A stretch of 64,000 bases of DNA from NCBI RefSeq assembly GCF_008312885.1, contig NZ_VSSO01000002.1, positions 607,846-671,845 on the forward strand. Reading direction: 5' to 3'. Source of the stretch: Lolliginicoccus suaedae. GTDB taxonomy: Bacteria; Actinomycetota; Actinomycetes; Mycobacteriales; Mycobacteriaceae. A program made the position numbers and the translations under genes. Shown here in pieces: positions 1-10,118 of this stretch; the first letter of the stretch is position 1; every line of letters begins with the position of its first letter. The notes beneath the pieces are model-generated. The model was not told where the DNA came from. It made no database searches and worked only from the letters and a program-made list of their open reading frames with translations.

Positions 1-2087
1 TGCGCCACCGCGTCGAGGAAGGTGCTGATGAAGTCCTCGGGCAGCTCGCGCCCCTCGCGGTTCGTGACGATCACTCCCTCCTCGTCGGTCACGGGGACGT
101 GGCTGGTCTCGGCACTGCTCATCCCGAGGCGCCGCAGCAGGTCCGCGGCCTCGCCGAACGCCGCGATCGGCTTCTGGTGAAGGAATGCCTCGAGCAGGAA
201 ATGCTTCGCGGGACCACCGGGCTCGATGAGGCCAGCCACTGCGCCGCCCGGCACGACGATCGCGTCGTAGACCGCCGAGGGCGTGGAGTGCAGGCCATGC
301 GTGGCGGTGATCCGTTCCCCGCTGGAGCCGCGCAGCCAGCCCTCCCGCGGACCCACGAGATCGAGGGTGGCGCCTGCGTCGGAGAGCGCCGAGGCCAGTG
401 CGGTGATGCCCACATCGTCCACGTCATCGCACACCACGGCGGCGACGCGGCGAGTGGCAGCCGTGGGCGCGGTGTTGTCGAAGCCCGCGAGCGGAGGCAC
501 CTGGCTCAGCGCGGCGGAAGCCCGATCATGCAGCTCGATCCCCTCCGGCCGCGGCGCGGGCAGGCCCAGCTTGTCCGCGACCTTCGACGCGAGGCCGGGA
601 TCGATGCGCACGATGTGCTCGAGGACCCCCTCGCGAATGGTCGTCGAGCCGACCTTCGACAGCTCGAAGGAGAACGCATCGGCGATGTGGCCCTGCTCGA
701 CCTCCTTCATGCTGTTCCAGAACAAGCGCGCCTGGCTGTAGTGATCGCGGAAGCTCTCGGGACGCATGCGCGCGGCCTCGCCCTCCACGCGCTGGGTGTA
801 GTGGCGGAACACATCGTCGGGAGGCTGGCTCTGCGCCATGGTCATGGGGCAGCCGCCGCCGATGCTGTTGCTGGCGTAGCTGGTGGGATGCGTGTGGATG
901 GTGTGCTGCCCGTAGCCGTCGCGCTGGTTGGTGTGCACCTCCGCGATGGGCCGGTTGATCGGCAGCTGCGAGAAGTTGGGGCCGCCGAGCCTGATGAGCT
1001 GGGTATCGAGGTAGCTGAAGTTGCGGGCCTGCAGCAAGGGATCGTTGGTGAAATCGATGCCCGGCACCACGTTGGCGGTGTGGAAAGCGATCTGCTCGGT
1101 CTCGGCGAAGAAGTTCTGCGGATTCCTGTCGAGCACCATGCGGCCCACCGGCTCCACGGGAACTACTTCCTCCGGGATGATCTTGGTGGGGTCCAGCAAA
1201 TCGATATCCAGTTCGTCGGCGCGGGACTCATCGACGAGCTGCACGCCTAGCTCGAACTCGGGATGCTCGCCAGCCTCGATCGCTTCCCAGAGGTCGCGCC
1301 GGTTGAAGTCGGGATCCGCCCCGGCAAGCCGCTGCACCTCGTCCCACACCAGGGAATGCGTGCCCAGCAGCGGGCGCCAGTGGAACTTCACGAACGTTCC
1401 CTTGCCCTCGCGGGTGACCAGCCGGAAGGTGTGCACGCCGAAGCCTTGCATCATGCGATAGCTGCGGGGCAGCGCCCGGTCCGACATCAGCCACATCACC
1501 ATGTGCAGCGACTCCGGGTGCAGCCAGATGAAATCCCAGAACGTGTCATGCGCCGACTGCGCCTGCGGGATCTCGCTCGCCGGCTCCGGCTTCACCGCAT
1601 GCACGAAATCGGGGAACTTGATCCCATCCTGGATGAAGAAGACCGGCATGTTGTTGCCCACGAGGTCGTAGTTGCCCTGCTTCGTATAGAACTTCGTGGC
1701 GAAGCCCCGCACGTCGCGCACGGTATCCGCGGAGCCCCGCGAGCCCGCGACGGTGGAGAAACGCACGAACACCGGGGTAGTGACGGACGGATCGGTGAGG
1801 AACTCCGCAGCGGTGTAGTCGCGCAAGCGTGAGTCATAGGGCCGGAAGTAGCCGTAGGCGCCAGCGCCGCGAGCATGCACGACGCGCTCGGGAATGCGCT
1901 CGTGATCGAAATGCGTGAGCTTCTCGCGCGCATGGAAATCCTCGAGCAGGGTGGGGCCGCGGGTCCCCGCGGTGAGGGAATCATCGGTGGTCTCGACGCG
2001 CACCCCCTGCTGGGTGGTCAGCCATGACTGGTCGTCGCTCGTGCGCGCGCTGTCAAGATCGCGATCCTTCTGGTCCCGGTTTCCCAT
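1..2087 (-). CDS. katE: Large-subunit catalase, HPII/KatE-like (3' end outside window)
   Basis: Heme catalase that dismutates hydrogen peroxide in the cytoplasm. At least 695 residues are visible and the frame is still open at the window edge, so the C-terminus is missing. The clade-2 catalase core carries the catalytic His in VVHARG (about residue 71), the distal Asn in GNNMPVFF (about 144-151) and the heme-ligating Tyr in RNFSYLDTQ (about 359). Beyond about residue 525 the protein continues into a DJ-1/PfpI-like class I glutamine amidotransferase-fold domain, as in E. coli HPII. The ATG at 2087 follows GAGAGGAG. The gene is divergent from the Cys-rich protein gene, and both have GTTT-N15-GGGTA promoters, which fits general-stress control. 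Reading and family are secure; only the end is unknown. Confidence 0.95.
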   Translation of the reverse strand, partial: MGNRDQKDRDLDSARTSDDQSWLTTQQGVRVETTDDSLTAGTRGPTLLEDFHAREKLTHFDHERIPERVVHARGAGAYGYFRPYDSRLRDYTAAEFLTDPSVTTPVFVRFSTVAGSRGSADTVRDVRGFATKFYTKQGNYDLVGNNMPVFFIQDGIKFPDFVHAVKPEPASEIPQAQSAHDTFWDFIWLHPESLHMVMWLMSDRALPRSYRMMQGFGVHTFRLVTREGKGTFVKFHWRPLLGTHSLVWDEVQRLAGADPDFNRRDLWEAIEAGEHPEFELGVQLVDESRADELDIDLLDPTKIIPEEVVPVEPVGRMVLDRNPQNFFAETEQIAFHTANVVPGIDFTNDPLLQARNFSYLDTQLIRLGGPNFSQLPINRPIAEVHTNQRDGYGQHTIHTHPTSYASNSIGGGCPMTMAQSQPPDDVFRHYTQRVEGEAARMRPESFRDHYSQARLFWNSMKEVEQGHIADAFSFELSKVGSTTIREGVLEHIVRIDPGLASKVADKLGLPAPRPEGIELHDRASAALSQVPPLAGFDNTAPTAATRRVAAVVCDDVDDVGITALASALSDAGATLDLVGPREGWLRGSSGERITATHGLHSTPSAVYDAIVVPGGAVAGLIEPGGPAKHFLLEAFLHQKPIAAFGEAADLLRRLGMSSAETSHVPVTDEEGVIVTNREGRELPEDFISTFLDAVA

Positions 2088-2119
2088 CCTGGCTCCTCTC
2101 GAATGTCCTGCCCCGGTGC

Positions 2120-2144
2120 GTACCCGCCGCTTCGGGCGCTAAAC
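2120..2144 (-). promoter_or_regulatory. SigB/SigF-type promoter for the catalase
   Basis: On the minus strand GTTT (2144-2141) is followed after 15 nt by GGGTAC (2125-2120), matching the GTTT-N15-17-GGGTA consensus of actinobacterial general-stress sigma factors. It lies about 33 bp upstream of the catalase ATG. Assignment rests on consensus alone. Confidence 0.65.
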
Positions 2145-2146
2145 AG

Positions 2147-2171
2147 GTTTCGCCCCCGCTGCCACGGGTAG
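2147..2171 (+). promoter_or_regulatory. SigB/SigF-type promoter for the Cys-rich protein/SDR genes
   Basis: GTTT (2147-2150), a 15-nt spacer and GGGTAG (2166-2171) lie 45 bp upstream of the ATG at 2216. The site is back to back with the catalase promoter, only 2 bp apart, so both directions probably respond to the same stress sigma factor. Confidence 0.6.
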
Positions 2172-2215
2172 CCCGACGTTTGCTGACCACCCGGGACGAC
2201 CGCGAAGGAGTTCCC

Positions 2216-2449
2216 ATGGACAAGTGCGAGACCTGCGGCAATGCGTACGACAAGCCATTGACCGTGAGCCGGGGCGAGGAAACACACGTGTTCGACAGCT
2301 TCGAGTGCGCCATCGAGGCGATGGCGCCGCGCTGCGAGCATTGCGGCTGCCGCATCATCGGCCATGGCGTGGAAGCCAGCGAGCGCCAGTACTGCTGCGC
2401 CCATTGCGCGCGCGAAGCGGGCATCGACCGCTCGGCCATCCGCGCCTGA
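2216..2449 (+). CDS. Small Cys-rich, probable zinc-binding protein
   Basis: A 77-residue protein starting MDKCETCGN, with ten cysteines arranged as CxxC near the N-terminus, CxxCxC in the middle and CC..C near the C-terminus, suggesting one or two zinc knuckles. The ATG at 2216 follows GAAGGAG at good spacing; a longer upstream reading has no ribosome site. I do not recognise a named family. The putative stress promoter and the SDR gene 28 bp downstream suggest a stress-operon member. The biochemical role is unknown. Confidence 0.75.
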   Translation: MDKCETCGNAYDKPLTVSRGEETHVFDSFECAIEAMAPRCEHCGCRIIGHGVEASERQYCCAHCAREAGIDRSAIRA

Positions 2450-2477
2450 CCACAAGCCAGTGTGACAAGGAGTCCCC

Positions 2478-3317
2478 GTGGACGAACCCATGATCGACTA
2501 CCCGGGCCGCACGCGCGAGATGCCGTCGACGCCGAGGGACGAGATGCGCGACTACGTCGGGCGCGACCTGCTCGCTGGGCAAACAGCCCTGGTCACGGGC
2601 GGTGACTCGGGCATCGGCCGCGCGGTCGCCATCGCGCTCGCCAAGGAAGGCGCCGACGTGGCCATCGGCTACCTCTGCGAGCATGATGACGCGCGCCGCA
2701 CCGCCGAGCTGATCGAGGCAGAAGGACGCAAGTCCTTCCACAAGGCCGTCGACCTCACCGATGCCAGCGCCTGCCGCGGCCTCGTGGCGGACGCCGCCAA
2801 CGAGCTCGGCAGCATCTCCATCCTGGTGAACAACGCGGCATACCAGATGCCAGTGGAGAAGCTCGAGGACATCAGCGACGAGCAATGGCGCCATACCTTC
2901 GCCGTCAACCTCGATGCCATCTTCTACATCACCAAGGCAGCGCTCGCGCACATGCCTGACGGCGGCGCGATCATCAATACCTCCTCCATCAACGGCCTGC
3001 GCGGCAACAAGCACCTCATCGACTATGCGGCCACCAAGGGCGGCATCCTCGCCCTCACCTACTCCCTTGCGCAATCCCTGATGGAGCGCCGGATCAGGGT
3101 GAACTGCGTGGCCCCGGGGCCCGTATGGACCCCCTTGATCCCCGCGACGTTTCCCGAGGAGGCGGTCGAGGACTTCGGCGAGCAAGCCCCCTACGACCGG
3201 GCCGCCCAGCCCGACGAGATCGCGCCCTCCTTCGTCTTCTTCGCCGCGAGCAAACTGTCCTCGTACTACTCGGGCGAGGTGCTTGCCCCGATCGGCGGCG
3301 AGACGCTGCCCGGGTAG
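2478..3317 (+). CDS. SDR-family oxidoreductase (general-stress YdaD/YhdF-like type)
   Basis: NAD(P)-dependent short-chain dehydrogenase of 279 residues. It has a long N-terminal extension (PGRTREMPSTPRDEMRDYVG) typical of the GSP39/YdaD-like SDR subgroup. The Rossmann glycine motif TGGDSGIGRA is at about residues 39-48, NNAAYQ at about 119 and the catalytic YAATK at about 189-193. The GTG at 2478 is preceded by AAGGAG with 5-nt spacing; an ATG at 2490 is the alternative. It follows the Cys-rich gene by 28 bp and probably shares its transcript. Homologues are often induced by osmotic or general stress; the substrate cannot be read from sequence. Confidence 0.88.
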   Translation: MDEPMIDYPGRTREMPSTPRDEMRDYVGRDLLAGQTALVTGGDSGIGRAVAIALAKEGADVAIGYLCEHDDARRTAELIEAEGRKSFHKAVDLTDASACRGLVADAANELGSISILVNNAAYQMPVEKLEDISDEQWRHTFAVNLDAIFYITKAALAHMPDGGAIINTSSINGLRGNKHLIDYAATKGGILALTYSLAQSLMERRIRVNCVAPGPVWTPLIPATFPEEAVEDFGEQAPYDRAAQPDEIAPSFVFFAASKLSSYYSGEVLAPIGGETLPG

Positions 3318-3344
3318 CCGATCCCCAGGAGGTGGAGACCCCTA

Positions 3345-3767
3345 ATGCCGAAGACAACGAAATCGGGCAGCGCCCGCAAGAGCGAGCTCCCCAGCACCCT
3401 CAAGCGCTCCAGCGCGAAGGCGCAACGGACATTCGCCAAGGCCTACGACTCCGCGATATCGGAGTATGGCAGCGAGGAGCGCGCCCACCGGGTGGCGTAC
3501 GACGCGCTCAAGCGCACCTTCCAGAAGGTGGGGGATAAGTGGGAGGCGAAGCAGGACCGCGGGCCCTCCGATGAGCGTGCCCGCGATAGCAGCGACCCGG
3601 ATGCATCGACACATGGAGGGGTCGATGCGAACGCCACCAAGGACGAGCTGATGCGCATCGCCCGCCGCCTCGACATCCACGGGCGCTCCACCATGCGCAA
3701 GGCAGAGCTTGTCACGGCCATCGAGAAAGCAAACGATCGGGAGACCAGGGCTGCCCGGGAGGACTAG
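3345..3767 (+). CDS. ChaB-domain protein with C-terminal Rho-N/SAP-like segment
   Basis: 140-residue basic protein. Residues about 12-60 (SELPSTLKRSSAKAQRTFAK... through DKWEAK) match the ChaB family, named for a putative cation-transport regulator in E. coli. After an acidic linker, residues about 98-130 (TKDELMRIARRLDIHGRSTM...) look like a Rho N-terminal/SAP-type helical motif that often binds nucleic acid. The ATG follows AGGAGGTGGAG. It is tightly spaced behind the SDR gene. In actinobacteria such proteins occur in stress clusters; the molecular role is not established. Confidence 0.8.
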   Translation: MPKTTKSGSARKSELPSTLKRSSAKAQRTFAKAYDSAISEYGSEERAHRVAYDALKRTFQKVGDKWEAKQDRGPSDERARDSSDPDASTHGGVDANATKDELMRIARRLDIHGRSTMRKAELVTAIEKANDRETRAARED

Positions 3768-3797
3768 GGCTGCCCGGGCTGAGCACGGAGGAACATC

Positions 3798-4244
3798 ATG
3801 AAACTCGGTTCCCATAAGGAGAGCGACCTCTCCTCCTCGCGCCTCCGGCAGCTCTTCGCGCTAGCCGTGGGCATCGCCTTCGTCGCCGTGGGAGTCCTCG
3901 GATTCATTCCCTGGGCCACTACGGACGTGGCCGAGTTGCCCGCTGCAGGCCCCGAGAGCGATGCCTACCTCTTTGGCATCTTCGCCGTGTCGATCCTGCA
4001 CAACGTCGTGCACCTGGCATTCGGCGTGGCGGGGATCCTCATGGCGATGCGCGCGATCGGTGCCCGCCTCTACCTCGTCGGTGGCGGCATCATCTACCTC
4101 GCGCTGACGGTGTACGGGCTGGTCATCGATCTCGACAGCGAGGCCAATTTCGTTCCCCTCAACCACGCGGACAACTGGCTTCATCTGGGCCTGGGCATCG
4201 GGTTGATGGTCCTCGGACTGGTGCCGCTGCGTCCGAGCCGATGA
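3798..4244 (+). CDS. DUF4383-family membrane protein
   Basis: 148 residues with four predicted hydrophobic helices (about 18-38, 56-80, 84-108 and 124-143). The layout, including HNVVHLAFGVAG after the second loop and NHADNWLHLGLG before the last helix, is that of the DUF4383 family of small four-helix membrane proteins common in actinobacteria. GGAGG precedes the ATG. It lies 30 bp after the ChaB-like gene. Function unknown; the context suggests stress or envelope adaptation. Confidence 0.8.
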   Translation: MKLGSHKESDLSSSRLRQLFALAVGIAFVAVGVLGFIPWATTDVAELPAAGPESDAYLFGIFAVSILHNVVHLAFGVAGILMAMRAIGARLYLVGGGIIYLALTVYGLVIDLDSEANFVPLNHADNWLHLGLGIGLMVLGLVPLRPSR

Positions 4245-4342
4245 CCCGGCCACAACATCCTGCCAAGGATGTTTAGCCCAGGACTCAAGTGGAAGCCCAA
4301 TGAGGCACATGGTTCCCATGAGTGGAAAGGAGCGCATCACCC

Positions 4343-4585
4343 ATGACCGATGCCGTTCGAGAAGCCGAGACCGGGACCGTCAGCGGCACCCGTGACAGGA
4401 ACTATGACCTGATCTGGTTCACCGAGGCATGCCTGAGCAATGCCGTGCGGATGGAGGTGTACGCCCAGGACGCGGAGCGCGACGGCGACACCGAGCTCCG
4501 TGACCTGTTCCGCCGCGCCCAGCAGGAAAGCCGCAAGGGAGCGGAGGAGGGCAAGGAACTCCTTGCCGCCCGCCTGAACCGCTAG
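4343..4585 (+). CDS. Small conserved-looking helical protein, function unknown
   Basis: 80 residues, acidic and strongly helical in character (NYDLIWFTEACLSNAVRMEV then DAERDGDTELRDLFRRAQQE). No cysteine, signal peptide or membrane segment. AAGGAG (4327-4332) is 10 nt from the ATG at 4343; a GTG at 4322 in the same frame overlaps that ribosome site and is less likely. It is the last gene of the stress block and is followed by a hairpin terminator. I recognise no assigned function. Confidence 0.7.
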   Translation: MTDAVREAETGTVSGTRDRNYDLIWFTEACLSNAVRMEVYAQDAERDGDTELRDLFRRAQQESRKGAEEGKELLAARLNR

Positions 4586-4601
4586 GCGTTCTGCCCTCCT
4601 G

Positions 4602-4635
4602 GGACCGCTCGCGCTGGATGCGCGGGCGGTCCTTT
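4602..4635 (+). terminator. Intrinsic-type terminator after the stress block
   Basis: GGACCGCTCGCGC (4602-4614), loop TGGAT, then GCGCGGGCGGTCC (4620-4632): a 13-bp stem with one T-G wobble, followed by TTT. It sits 16 bp after the stop at 4585. Confidence 0.7.
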
Positions 4636-4693
4636 CCGCGCGGATGCTCCTCCGCTCGCATCGATCGTTTGACACGAGTGCCCACCACCGTCA

Positions 4694-4721
4694 CCCTTGT
4701 ATCAACTGCTTGATACAAGGG
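4694..4721. promoter_or_regulatory. Palindromic operator for the GntR (YtrA-type) regulator
   Basis: Perfect 11-bp inverted repeat, CCCTTGTATCA / TGATACAAGGG with a 6-bp spacer, overlapping the purine-rich ribosome site and ending 7 bp before the GTG at 4729. The GTATC...GATAC core resembles sites of YtrA-subfamily GntR repressors. As the operon encodes such a regulator, autoregulation is the natural inference. A TTGACA-like -35 lies at 4669-4674, but I see no convincing -10 at normal spacing. Confidence 0.7.
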
Positions 4722-4728
4722 GGTTCTC

Positions 4729-5598
4729 GTGGTCGCCGCACCGCTCGTGCTGTGCATATTCCTGCTCAGCCTCATCCTGATCACCACCGCCGCGCGCGCC
4801 ACCAGCACCAGCATCCACCCACGACCGTTCCTGCGCCCGCGGCTCTTCCTCTGGTCAGGGATCACGGTCGGCATCATTGCGGCCTCGTGGGTGAGCACCA
4901 CCGCCACCCTCGGCCGCGGCCCCGCGCTCGCCGCGCCCGTGCTCACCCTCGCCGTCCTCGGCGGCGTCATCGCCGCTGAGGTCAGTGCCCGGCGCCCGCG
5001 CGGTCCGGTCCGGACCGCGAGCCTCACGGCGCGCGCGCCCCGGCGCTACCTGCCACCAGCGCTCACCGGAGCCGTTCTCGCCAGCGTCCTCCTGCTCGGC
5101 GTCCTCATGGTCCTGGGAGCACGTACCGCATCGAGCGATGACCTCGGCCGTCAAAGCCGAACCCTGGTGTATCGATGCGGCGAGCTGATCGCCGGCAGGG
5201 TGTCCCCATGGCCCGGCACGTTCTACACGGTGCCCCTCGCCGAAGCCCTCGGCGCCGTGATCGTCCTCTCGGCGATCGGGCTGTGGGCGCTCACGCACCG
5301 CCCGCCCACGAGCCTCGACCCCGGCACCGACACTGCCGAGCGCCACCGCTCGGCCTCCCGCATCATCGCTGCGGCCGGCCTCGCCACCGCCGTGCCCCTC
5401 GCTGGATACAGCCTCATCATGGCCGCGGCCCTGCGCAGCGTCCCCGCTATGCAGCAAGGCGTAGCCTGCGCCCCGGCCTGGCCGGGCATCCTCGTCCCCG
5501 CGCTCATCGCGACGCAGATCGGCGCCGCGATCCTCGCCATCTGGTGCCTCGCCGTGCTGCTCGCGCCCCTCTCGCCGCGCACCAGGGAAACGCGATGA
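4729..5598 (+). CDS. Multi-pass membrane protein, first gene of the ytrA-like operon
   Basis: 289 residues with about seven hydrophobic segments (about 3-21, 42-60, 66-84, 106-126, 163-183, 210-232 and 253-278) and short polar loops. No nucleotide-binding motif. The GTG at 4729 follows AAGGGGG. The stop overlaps the next start (ATGA at 5595-5598), so translation is probably coupled to the GntR regulator. Membrane proteins of this sort sit beside YtrA regulators in many actinobacteria as uncharacterised permease-like partners. I cannot name a substrate. Confidence 0.75.
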   Translation: MVAAPLVLCIFLLSLILITTAARATSTSIHPRPFLRPRLFLWSGITVGIIAASWVSTTATLGRGPALAAPVLTLAVLGGVIAAEVSARRPRGPVRTASLTARAPRRYLPPALTGAVLASVLLLGVLMVLGARTASSDDLGRQSRTLVYRCGELIAGRVSPWPGTFYTVPLAEALGAVIVLSAIGLWALTHRPPTSLDPGTDTAERHRSASRIIAAAGLATAVPLAGYSLIMAAALRSVPAMQQGVACAPAWPGILVPALIATQIGAAILAIWCLAVLLAPLSPRTRETR

Positions 5599-6047
5599 AT
5601 GACGCGTACCTCGCCATCGACACCACCGACCCCACCCCGCCCTACGAGCAGCTCCGCCGCCAGATCATCGGGCACATCCGCCGCGGCGCGCTCTCGGAAG
5701 CGGACCGGCTCCCGCCCGTGCGGCAGCTCGCGCGCGACCTCGGACTCGCGCCCGGCACCGTCGCTCGTGCCTACAAGCAGCTCGAGGGCGAGGGCTACGT
5801 CACAACCCGTCGCGGAGCGGGAACACGCGTCGCGCACCGCGATGTTGCACCCCCCGGAAACCCACCGAGAGGCAAGGCGCCGAGCGGCGAATGGGCCGAC
5901 GAGCGCCTTGCCCGCGCAGCACGTGACTACGCGGCCACGGCCGCCGTCAGTGGACATTCGCTCACCGACGCCATCGAGGCCCTCGCGCAAGCCTGGGGGA
6001 CACCCGCGGGACGGAGAGCGCGCCACGACGACGAGAGGCAGCAATGA
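5595..6047 (+). CDS. GntR-family transcriptional regulator, YtrA subfamily
   Basis: 150 residues. The N-terminal winged helix (about 12-77) shows [39 protein letters not shown] and [20 protein letters not shown], the standard GntR DNA-binding signature. The remaining ~70 residues form a short helical tail rather than a large effector domain, as in YtrA-type members. Start and stop both overlap neighbours by 4 nt (ATGA at 5595 and 6044). It probably binds the perfect palindrome at 4694-4721 and represses its own operon, including the downstream efflux pump. Confidence 0.9.
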   Translation: MNDAYLAIDTTDPTPPYEQLRRQIIGHIRRGALSEADRLPPVRQLARDLGLAPGTVARAYKQLEGEGYVTTRRGAGTRVAHRDVAPPGNPPRGKAPSGEWADERLARAARDYAATAAVSGHSLTDAIEALAQAWGTPAGRRARHDDERQQ

Positions 6048-7309
6048 GCCGAGGACTGCTCGCCGACGTGACGCCCCTGCGCAACCAGCACTACCGCCGC
6101 TTGTGGACGGCAGGCGTCATCACCGTCATCGGCGCGCAGCTCAGCATCGTCGCGGTGCCGGTGCAGATCTACCAGATCACCCAGAACTCCGCCTACGTCG
6201 GCCTCGCCGGGATCTTCGCGCTCGTCCCGCTCGTCATCTTCGGGCTCTGGGGCGGGGCGCTCGCCGACGTCATGGACCGGCGGCTGCTCATGATCCTCGC
6301 CACGAGCGGCCTCGTCCTCACCGCCATCGCGTTCTGGGCCCAGGCCGCCGCCGGCCTCGACAACGTCTGGCTCATCCTCGGCCTGCTCGCCCTCCAGCAG
6401 GCATTCTTCGCCATCAACCAGCCCACCCGGTCCGCGATCATCCCGCGGCTGCTGCCCGGCAACCAGCTCCCCGCCGCCAACGCGCTGAACATGATGGTGT
6501 TCAACTTCGGCGCCATCGCTGGGCCCCTGATGGCCGGAGCCATGATCCCGGTGCTCGGGCTCCCCACCCTCTACCTGATCGACGCGATCGCCCTGCTCGC
6601 CACACTGTGGGCCGCCTTCATGCTGCCGCGCCTGCCACCCACCGGAACCTCGCGCCGGGCCGGGTTCGCGCAAGTATTCGAAGGCTTCGCGTTCCTCGCG
6701 ACCCAGCGCATCCTCCTCGCTTCGTTCGTCGTCGACATCATCGCCATGGTGGCCGGGATGCCGCGCGCGCTGTTCCCGCAGATCGCCCACGAGACATTCG
6801 GCGATCCCGTGAGCGGCGGCCTCGTGCTCGGCATGCTGTTCGCCGCGATCTCCGCCGGAGCCGTGCTCGGCGGCGTCTTCTCCGGCTGGCTCTCCCGCAT
6901 CGAGCGGCAAGGCCGCGCTGTGCTCCTCTGCATCCTCGTGTGGGGCATCGCGATGACCGGGTTCGGGCTCATGATCGCCTTCGCGCCCCTTGGCGGCCCA
7001 CGCCTGTTCCTGTGGCTCGCGCTGGGCTTCCTCGCCCTCGGTGGTGCTGCCGACATGTTCTCCGCCGCGCTGCGCTCCACCATGCTCCAGGAGATCGCCT
7101 CCGACGAGATGCGCGGCCGCCTCCAGGGCGTGTTCATCGTCGTCGTCGCGGGCGGGCCACGCATCGGCGATGCCCTGCACGGCGCTGCCGCAGCGATGGT
7201 CGGCACCGCGGCCGCCGCCGCCGGGGGAGGCGTGCTCGTCATCATCGGCATCATCGCCGCCACGCTCGCGTTCCCCGCGTTCGTGCGATACCGCGTCCGC
7301 CGCGGCTGA
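6044..7309 (+). CDS. MFS transporter, EntS-like (MFS_3) exporter
   Basis: 421 residues with 12 predicted membrane helices, beginning [20 protein letters not shown] and carrying the loop motif [14 protein letters not shown] (about 67-80) of the enterobactin-exporter/MFS_3 group. Translational coupling to the GntR gene (ATGA) suggests a drug- or metabolite-efflux unit controlled by that repressor. The substrate is not inferable. A GC-rich hairpin (7321-7348) follows the stop. Confidence 0.88.
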   Translation: MSRGLLADVTPLRNQHYRRLWTAGVITVIGAQLSIVAVPVQIYQITQNSAYVGLAGIFALVPLVIFGLWGGALADVMDRRLLMILATSGLVLTAIAFWAQAAAGLDNVWLILGLLALQQAFFAINQPTRSAIIPRLLPGNQLPAANALNMMVFNFGAIAGPLMAGAMIPVLGLPTLYLIDAIALLATLWAAFMLPRLPPTGTSRRAGFAQVFEGFAFLATQRILLASFVVDIIAMVAGMPRALFPQIAHETFGDPVSGGLVLGMLFAAISAGAVLGGVFSGWLSRIERQGRAVLLCILVWGIAMTGFGLMIAFAPLGGPRLFLWLALGFLALGGAADMFSAALRSTMLQEIASDEMRGRLQGVFIVVVAGGPRIGDALHGAAAAMVGTAAAAAGGGVLVIIGIIAATLAFPAFVRYRVRRG

Positions 7310-7320
7310 GCGCCCGCCCG

Positions 7321-7348
7321 CCCCGGCGGTACGGAGCACACGCCGGGG
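7321..7348. terminator. GC-rich hairpin after the MFS operon
   Basis: CCCCGGCG (7321-7328) pairs with CGCCGGGG (7341-7348) across a 12-nt loop. There is no T-tract, and it abuts the guaA -10 element, so it could terminate the MFS operon or simply be GC-rich promoter DNA. Confidence 0.35.
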
Positions 7349-7353
7349 CCGCT

Positions 7354-7365
7354 TACACTGTTCGG

Positions 7366-7366
<1 letters not shown>
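7354..7366 (+). promoter_or_regulatory. -10 element giving a probable leaderless guaA transcript
   Basis: TACACT (7354-7359) is followed by six bases and then the guaA GTG at 7366. No Shine-Dalgarno sequence is present. A TANNNT hexamer 6-7 nt before the start codon is the usual geometry of leaderless mRNAs in mycobacteria. Confidence 0.65.
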
Positions 7367-8937
<1,571 letters not shown>

Positions 8938-8964
8938 CGGACACCGCGCGGACGGCACCAGCGC

Positions 8965-8977
8965 TAGGGTAGCGCCC
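8965..8977 (+). promoter_or_regulatory. -10 element for a leaderless PAP2 gene
   Basis: TAGGGT (8965-8970) plus seven bases leads directly into the ATG at 8978, with no ribosome site between. The gap to the guaA stop is 40 bp. Confidence 0.6.
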
Positions 8978-9889
8978 ATGACACCAGCGACCCTGGCGGT
9001 GCCGCCCGCCCGCAACCGCGACGTCACCGGGCCACCCCTCGCCAGTGCTGCACGCTGGTGGGCGCTCGGCCTTCTCGCCCTCGCCGGGGCCGCTGGGGCA
9101 TTCGCGGCGCTCGTGCTCACCACCACCGGGCAGCGCATCGAGAACGCTGCCCTCCGCGGCGCCGACCAAGTGGATGCCGCGCTCGTCGCCGAGTCCGACG
9201 CAGCCCTCGACGCCATCACCGTCACCTCGCTCGCAGTCGCCTCCGTCCTCGTGGTGCTCATCGCGCTAGCCCGCAAGCGCCCCGACCTCGCCATCGCCGC
9301 GAGCACCATCATCATTGCGTCCTCGATGATCACCCAGGTGCTCAAGCGGCTCGTGCTCCAGCGGCCCGAGCTCATCGAAGTGACCGGCCCCTACACCAGC
9401 AACAGCTTCCCCAGCGGACACACCACCATCGCCGCATCGATCCTGTTCGCGCTGCTCATCGTCGTGCCCTTCCGCTGGCGCGGCGTCGCCATGTTCTTCG
9501 CCGCCTCCTACGCCGTCGCGATAGGCGCCCACACCCTCACCTCCAAATGGCACCGCTTCAGCGACGTCCTCGGCGCGAACCTCATCACCCTCGGCGTCGC
9601 CTGCCTCGTCACCGCCGCCCTCGTTCACCGAGGCTCCCTCATGCACGTCACCGCCGGGCGCTACCCGCTGCGCATCATCTTCGTCGTCATCCCCATCGCG
9701 CTCTCCACCATCGCCACGCTTCTTATTGGTGCACTGCTCCTCGCCCTGAGCGATGTCCCCGCAGTGCCCGACGCCACCCTCGACTACAACATGTACCTCG
9801 CCCTGCACTCCCTCGCCGCCGGAAGCTCCGGCCTCGCCTTCCTCCTCTTCTGGTGGACCTGGCGGCGCGTGGACATCGCCGAGAAGTAG
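8978..9889 (+). CDS. PAP2-superfamily membrane phosphatase
   Basis: 303 residues with about seven membrane segments. The three PAP2 phosphatase motifs are present: KRLVLQRP (KxxxxxxRP, about 120-127), PSGHTT (about 144-149) and SKWHRFSD (SRxxxxxHxxxD type, about 188-195). A C-terminal extension adds two more hydrophobic segments. Expected activity is dephosphorylation of a lipid phosphate such as undecaprenyl diphosphate or phosphatidate at the outer membrane face; the exact substrate is not resolvable. The start follows a -10 hexamer and is probably leaderless. Confidence 0.87.
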   Translation: MTPATLAVPPARNRDVTGPPLASAARWWALGLLALAGAAGAFAALVLTTTGQRIENAALRGADQVDAALVAESDAALDAITVTSLAVASVLVVLIALARKRPDLAIAASTIIIASSMITQVLKRLVLQRPELIEVTGPYTSNSFPSGHTTIAASILFALLIVVPFRWRGVAMFFAASYAVAIGAHTLTSKWHRFSDVLGANLITLGVACLVTAALVHRGSLMHVTAGRYPLRIIFVVIPIALSTIATLLIGALLLALSDVPAVPDATLDYNMYLALHSLAAGSSGLAFLLFWWTWRRVDIAEK

Positions 9890-9980
9890 GCCGGTTGGCG
9901 GCTGGGGCTTCGGCGGCGCCGAGGCGCGGTCGGCCGGGGACCATCGGCGGCGCGGGCGCGGTCGGCGCGGGCGCGGTCGG

Positions 9981-10055
9981 CCAAAAGCACTGGAAACAGC
10001 CAAACGCGATAGAAATCGACCTGGGATCGAGGCGGTTTCTATCGCGTTTGCGGCG
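9981..10055. repeat. Intergenic hairpin repeat family 1, copy 1
   Basis: About 75 bp: CCAAAAGCACTGGAAAC, then the perfect 15-bp inverted repeat CAAACGCGATAGAAA (10001-10015) / TTTCTATCGCGTTTG (10036-10050), ending GCGGCG. Three more copies lie at 11173, 20530 and 45334. This copy lies between the convergent PAP2 and AbiEi/DUF559-like genes. A 21-bp G-rich upstream flank (9897-9917) is repeated exactly at 11126-11146 before copy 2. Confidence 0.9.
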
Positions 10056-10118
10056 GGTGGCCCCGCGGGACTTGCTGGTGGCCTGCGGCTGGCAGCCGCT
10101 AGCCGGCCGCACCGGTGC

